The notes below the pieces were generated by a model. It searched no databases and was not told the origin of the DNA. It saw nothing but the letters and a program-made list of their open reading frames with translations. This document shows positions 62,859-64,000 of a DNA stretch of 64,000 nucleotides, one piece after another (the stretch's first letter is position 1; each line of letters opens with the position of its first letter). Where the stretch lies: assembly GCF_013276795.1 (NCBI RefSeq), contig NZ_VMLR01000001.1:46554-110553 (forward strand), read 5' to 3'. Made by a program: the position numbers and the translations under genes. This stretch comes from Streptococcus sp. 2342. GTDB taxonomy: Bacteria > Bacillota > Bacilli > Lactobacillales > Streptococcaceae.

Positions 62859-62891
62859 GATTCTCTCCTTTTGATTTATTTTGATAATTTT

Positions 62892-62946
62892 AGTATAAAG
62901 CATAGAAATCAAAGAAAGCTCAAGCATTTCTAAAGAGTTTCTAAAG
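62892..62946 (-). promoter_or_regulatory. ABC promoter with an 11-base-period direct repeat
   Basis: The minus-strand -10 TATACT is at 62892-62897. TTTCTAAAG occurs twice, at 62927-62935 and 62938-62946, an 11-base period just upstream of the expected -35. Tandem sites of that spacing are typical for OmpR-family response regulators, such as the one at 59571. Confidence 0.7.
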
Positions 62947-62967
62947 TTTTAGGAATTCTTAAATATC

Positions 62968-62997
62968 AAAACCCAGTTGATATGAACTGGGCTTCTT
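62968..62997 (-). terminator. Terminator after the HAD phosphatase gene
   Basis: CCCAGTT (62972-62978) and AACTGGG (62985-62991) form a stem with a short loop; on the minus strand it is followed by TTTTGA. Confidence 0.7.
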
Positions 62998-62999
62998 AA

Positions 63000-63809
63000 T
63001 TATAAAATATATTTCTCAATCGCACGCGCAACGCCGTCTTCTTCGTTGCTGACTGTAACAGCATCCGCAAGAGATTTGACATGGTCACTAGCATTTCCCA
63101 TAGCAATACCGAGGCCGGCAAACTGGAGCATTTCAATGTCGTTATTGGCATCGCCCATGGCCATAATCTCTGAGGAATCAATTTTCAAAATATCTGCTAG
63201 TCGAGAAAGAGCAGTAGCCTTTGTCGTACCAAGTGGCATAGCTTCATAAATGACAGGCTGCGAACGAACTCCACTGAATCGTTGGCAGAGTTCTGTAGCA
63301 AAACGCTCTTCAAAATCGTCTGTTTGCTCCTCTGTACCTAAAAACATACCTTGGAACATCCGGTACCTGCCACTAGTCGCTTCCTCAAGAGAAATTTCAG
63401 TCAGGTCTGAAAAAACTAGTTTGGCGTCATTTTGGATGACTTGATTGGGCTTGCCACCGAGGACAAAATAATGTTCCTCATCAAAAAGAGTCAACTGAAC
63501 ATCACTTTTTTCAGCTAGGTCATAGAGGTATTCGATGTCAGATGGACTGAGTTCTTGCCAATCAACCAGACTCCAGTCACTTGTCTGGTGGGTTGAGCAA
63601 CCGTTATTGACAATGACATACTCATTCTGGAGGTCCAGCCCCAGTTTTTTATAGTAGGGGAGGACGCCGAAAAGCGGGCGACCCGTACAAAGTACCAGTT
63701 TGATACCTTTTTCAATAGCTTGGTGAATAGCAGTAATGTGAGCTTGTGGAATTTCCTTGGCTTCATTGAGGAGGGTTCCGTCCATATCCAAGGCTAGTAG
63801 TTTAATCAT
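63000..63809 (-). CDS. Cof-type HAD-IIB sugar phosphatase
   Basis: This 269-residue HAD phosphatase of the Cof/YbjI subfamily has motif I LALDMDGTLLNEAKE, motif II LCTGRP, and the later motif MAMGDANNDIEMLQFAGLG near residue 215. The capping domain of type C2B lies in the middle. Family members hydrolyse sugar phosphates and flavin or pyridoxal phosphates with broad specificity, so the substrate is open. An extended -10 (TGCTATAAT on the minus strand, 63838-63843 region) lies about 30 bases upstream. Confidence 0.9.
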   Translation of the reverse strand: MIKLLALDMDGTLLNEAKEIPQAHITAIHQAIEKGIKLVLCTGRPLFGVLPYYKKLGLDLQNEYVIVNNGCSTHQTSDWSLVDWQELSPSDIEYLYDLAEKSDVQLTLFDEEHYFVLGGKPNQVIQNDAKLVFSDLTEISLEEATSGRYRMFQGMFLGTEEQTDDFEERFATELCQRFSGVRSQPVIYEAMPLGTTKATALSRLADILKIDSSEIMAMGDANNDIEMLQFAGLGIAMGNASDHVKSLADAVTVSNEEDGVARAIEKYIL

Positions 63810-63902
63810 AAGACTTCCTTCTTTATCTTTTGGTATTATTATAGCATATTTTGGAGAAGAAATTGATAGGAAGCTTGGGGCTAATTGATTTTACAGTTTA
63901 AG

Positions 63903-64000
63903 ATGTTTGGAGAACATTTATTAGGAAAGGTTACACGTTATTCAATTAAGCAAATAATTATATTTGGCAAGCTGGTCAAAAAAACAGAGTATTTAAGATG
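63903..64000 (+). other. Possible 5' end of a gene running off the window
   Basis: The ATG at 63903 opens a frame (MFGEHLLGKVTRYSIKQ and on) that is still open at the last base, 32 codons later. No ribosome binding site is seen, so it may be chance. Confidence 0.25.

Overview
The window looks like chromosome from a Streptococcus of the mitis group (S. mitis, S. pneumoniae or S. pseudopneumoniae). The evidence is the low GC, short AGGAGG-type ribosome binding sites, three BOX repeats (35082-35232, 44502-44651, 51155-51304), a YSIRK surface protein, PgdA with its catalytic residues at the published pneumococcal positions, and degraded IS630-Spn1-type and IS110-type insertion sequences. It has no rRNA or tRNA genes, no CRISPR array and no intact prophage. 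Most genes run on the + strand in short operons.

Left part (1-12000): the end of a YkgJ-like gene and a ClbS/DfsB-fold gene come first. A complete dihydroxyacetone kinase locus follows, with dhaQ and dhaS divergent from dhaK, dhaL and dhaM and a DhaS-type operator between them. Then comes an AT-rich patch of small membrane proteins and gene debris (5265-6980), a YjjG-like phosphatase broken near its 3' end, and the ung, mutX, pyrC, small zinc-ribbon protein and MATE exporter cluster.

Middle (12000-35000): murZ, GNAT, ytoI-like and map are followed by a 1003-residue surface protein without LPXTG, a ccdA/thioredoxin lipoprotein pair and an RlmCD-like rRNA methyltransferase. An accessory module at 22899-25707 holds an orphan protein, a ribbon-helix-helix regulator, an R2K-type ATP-grasp ligase and an ADP-ribosylglycohydrolase. 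Two inverted copies of one 12-base word flank the regulator. A lipid-kinase-like gene, a neopullulanase-like amylase, a hydrolase, rbgA, rnhB, a ClC transporter and pgdA come next.

Right-middle (35000-51200): an aldo/keto reductase lies behind a BOX element. A glycine T-box then leads a unit made of a zinc-peptidase-like gene, glyQ and glyS. Just before glyQ there is a tandem, hairpin-rich element that copies the glyQ start region twice. After the IS graveyard (41094-42320) come a TIGR03943/permease pair with a small gene, tex, an SprT-like gene and a PspC-domain gene. A BceAB-type ABC exporter follows, behind a TTACA-N4-TGTAA box and a 36-codon microORF.

Right end (51300-64000): a VIT-family transporter is followed by a long structured transcript with its own promoter and terminator (about 52317-52645). 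It runs up to a tightly packed polyamine operon: speA, speE, carboxynorspermidine dehydrogenase, nspC, aguA, aguB. Together these can make putrescine from arginine through agmatine, then spermidine through the carboxyspermidine route. The window ends with a two-component system facing an ABC transporter, whose promoter has an 11-base-period direct repeat, and a Cof-type HAD phosphatase.
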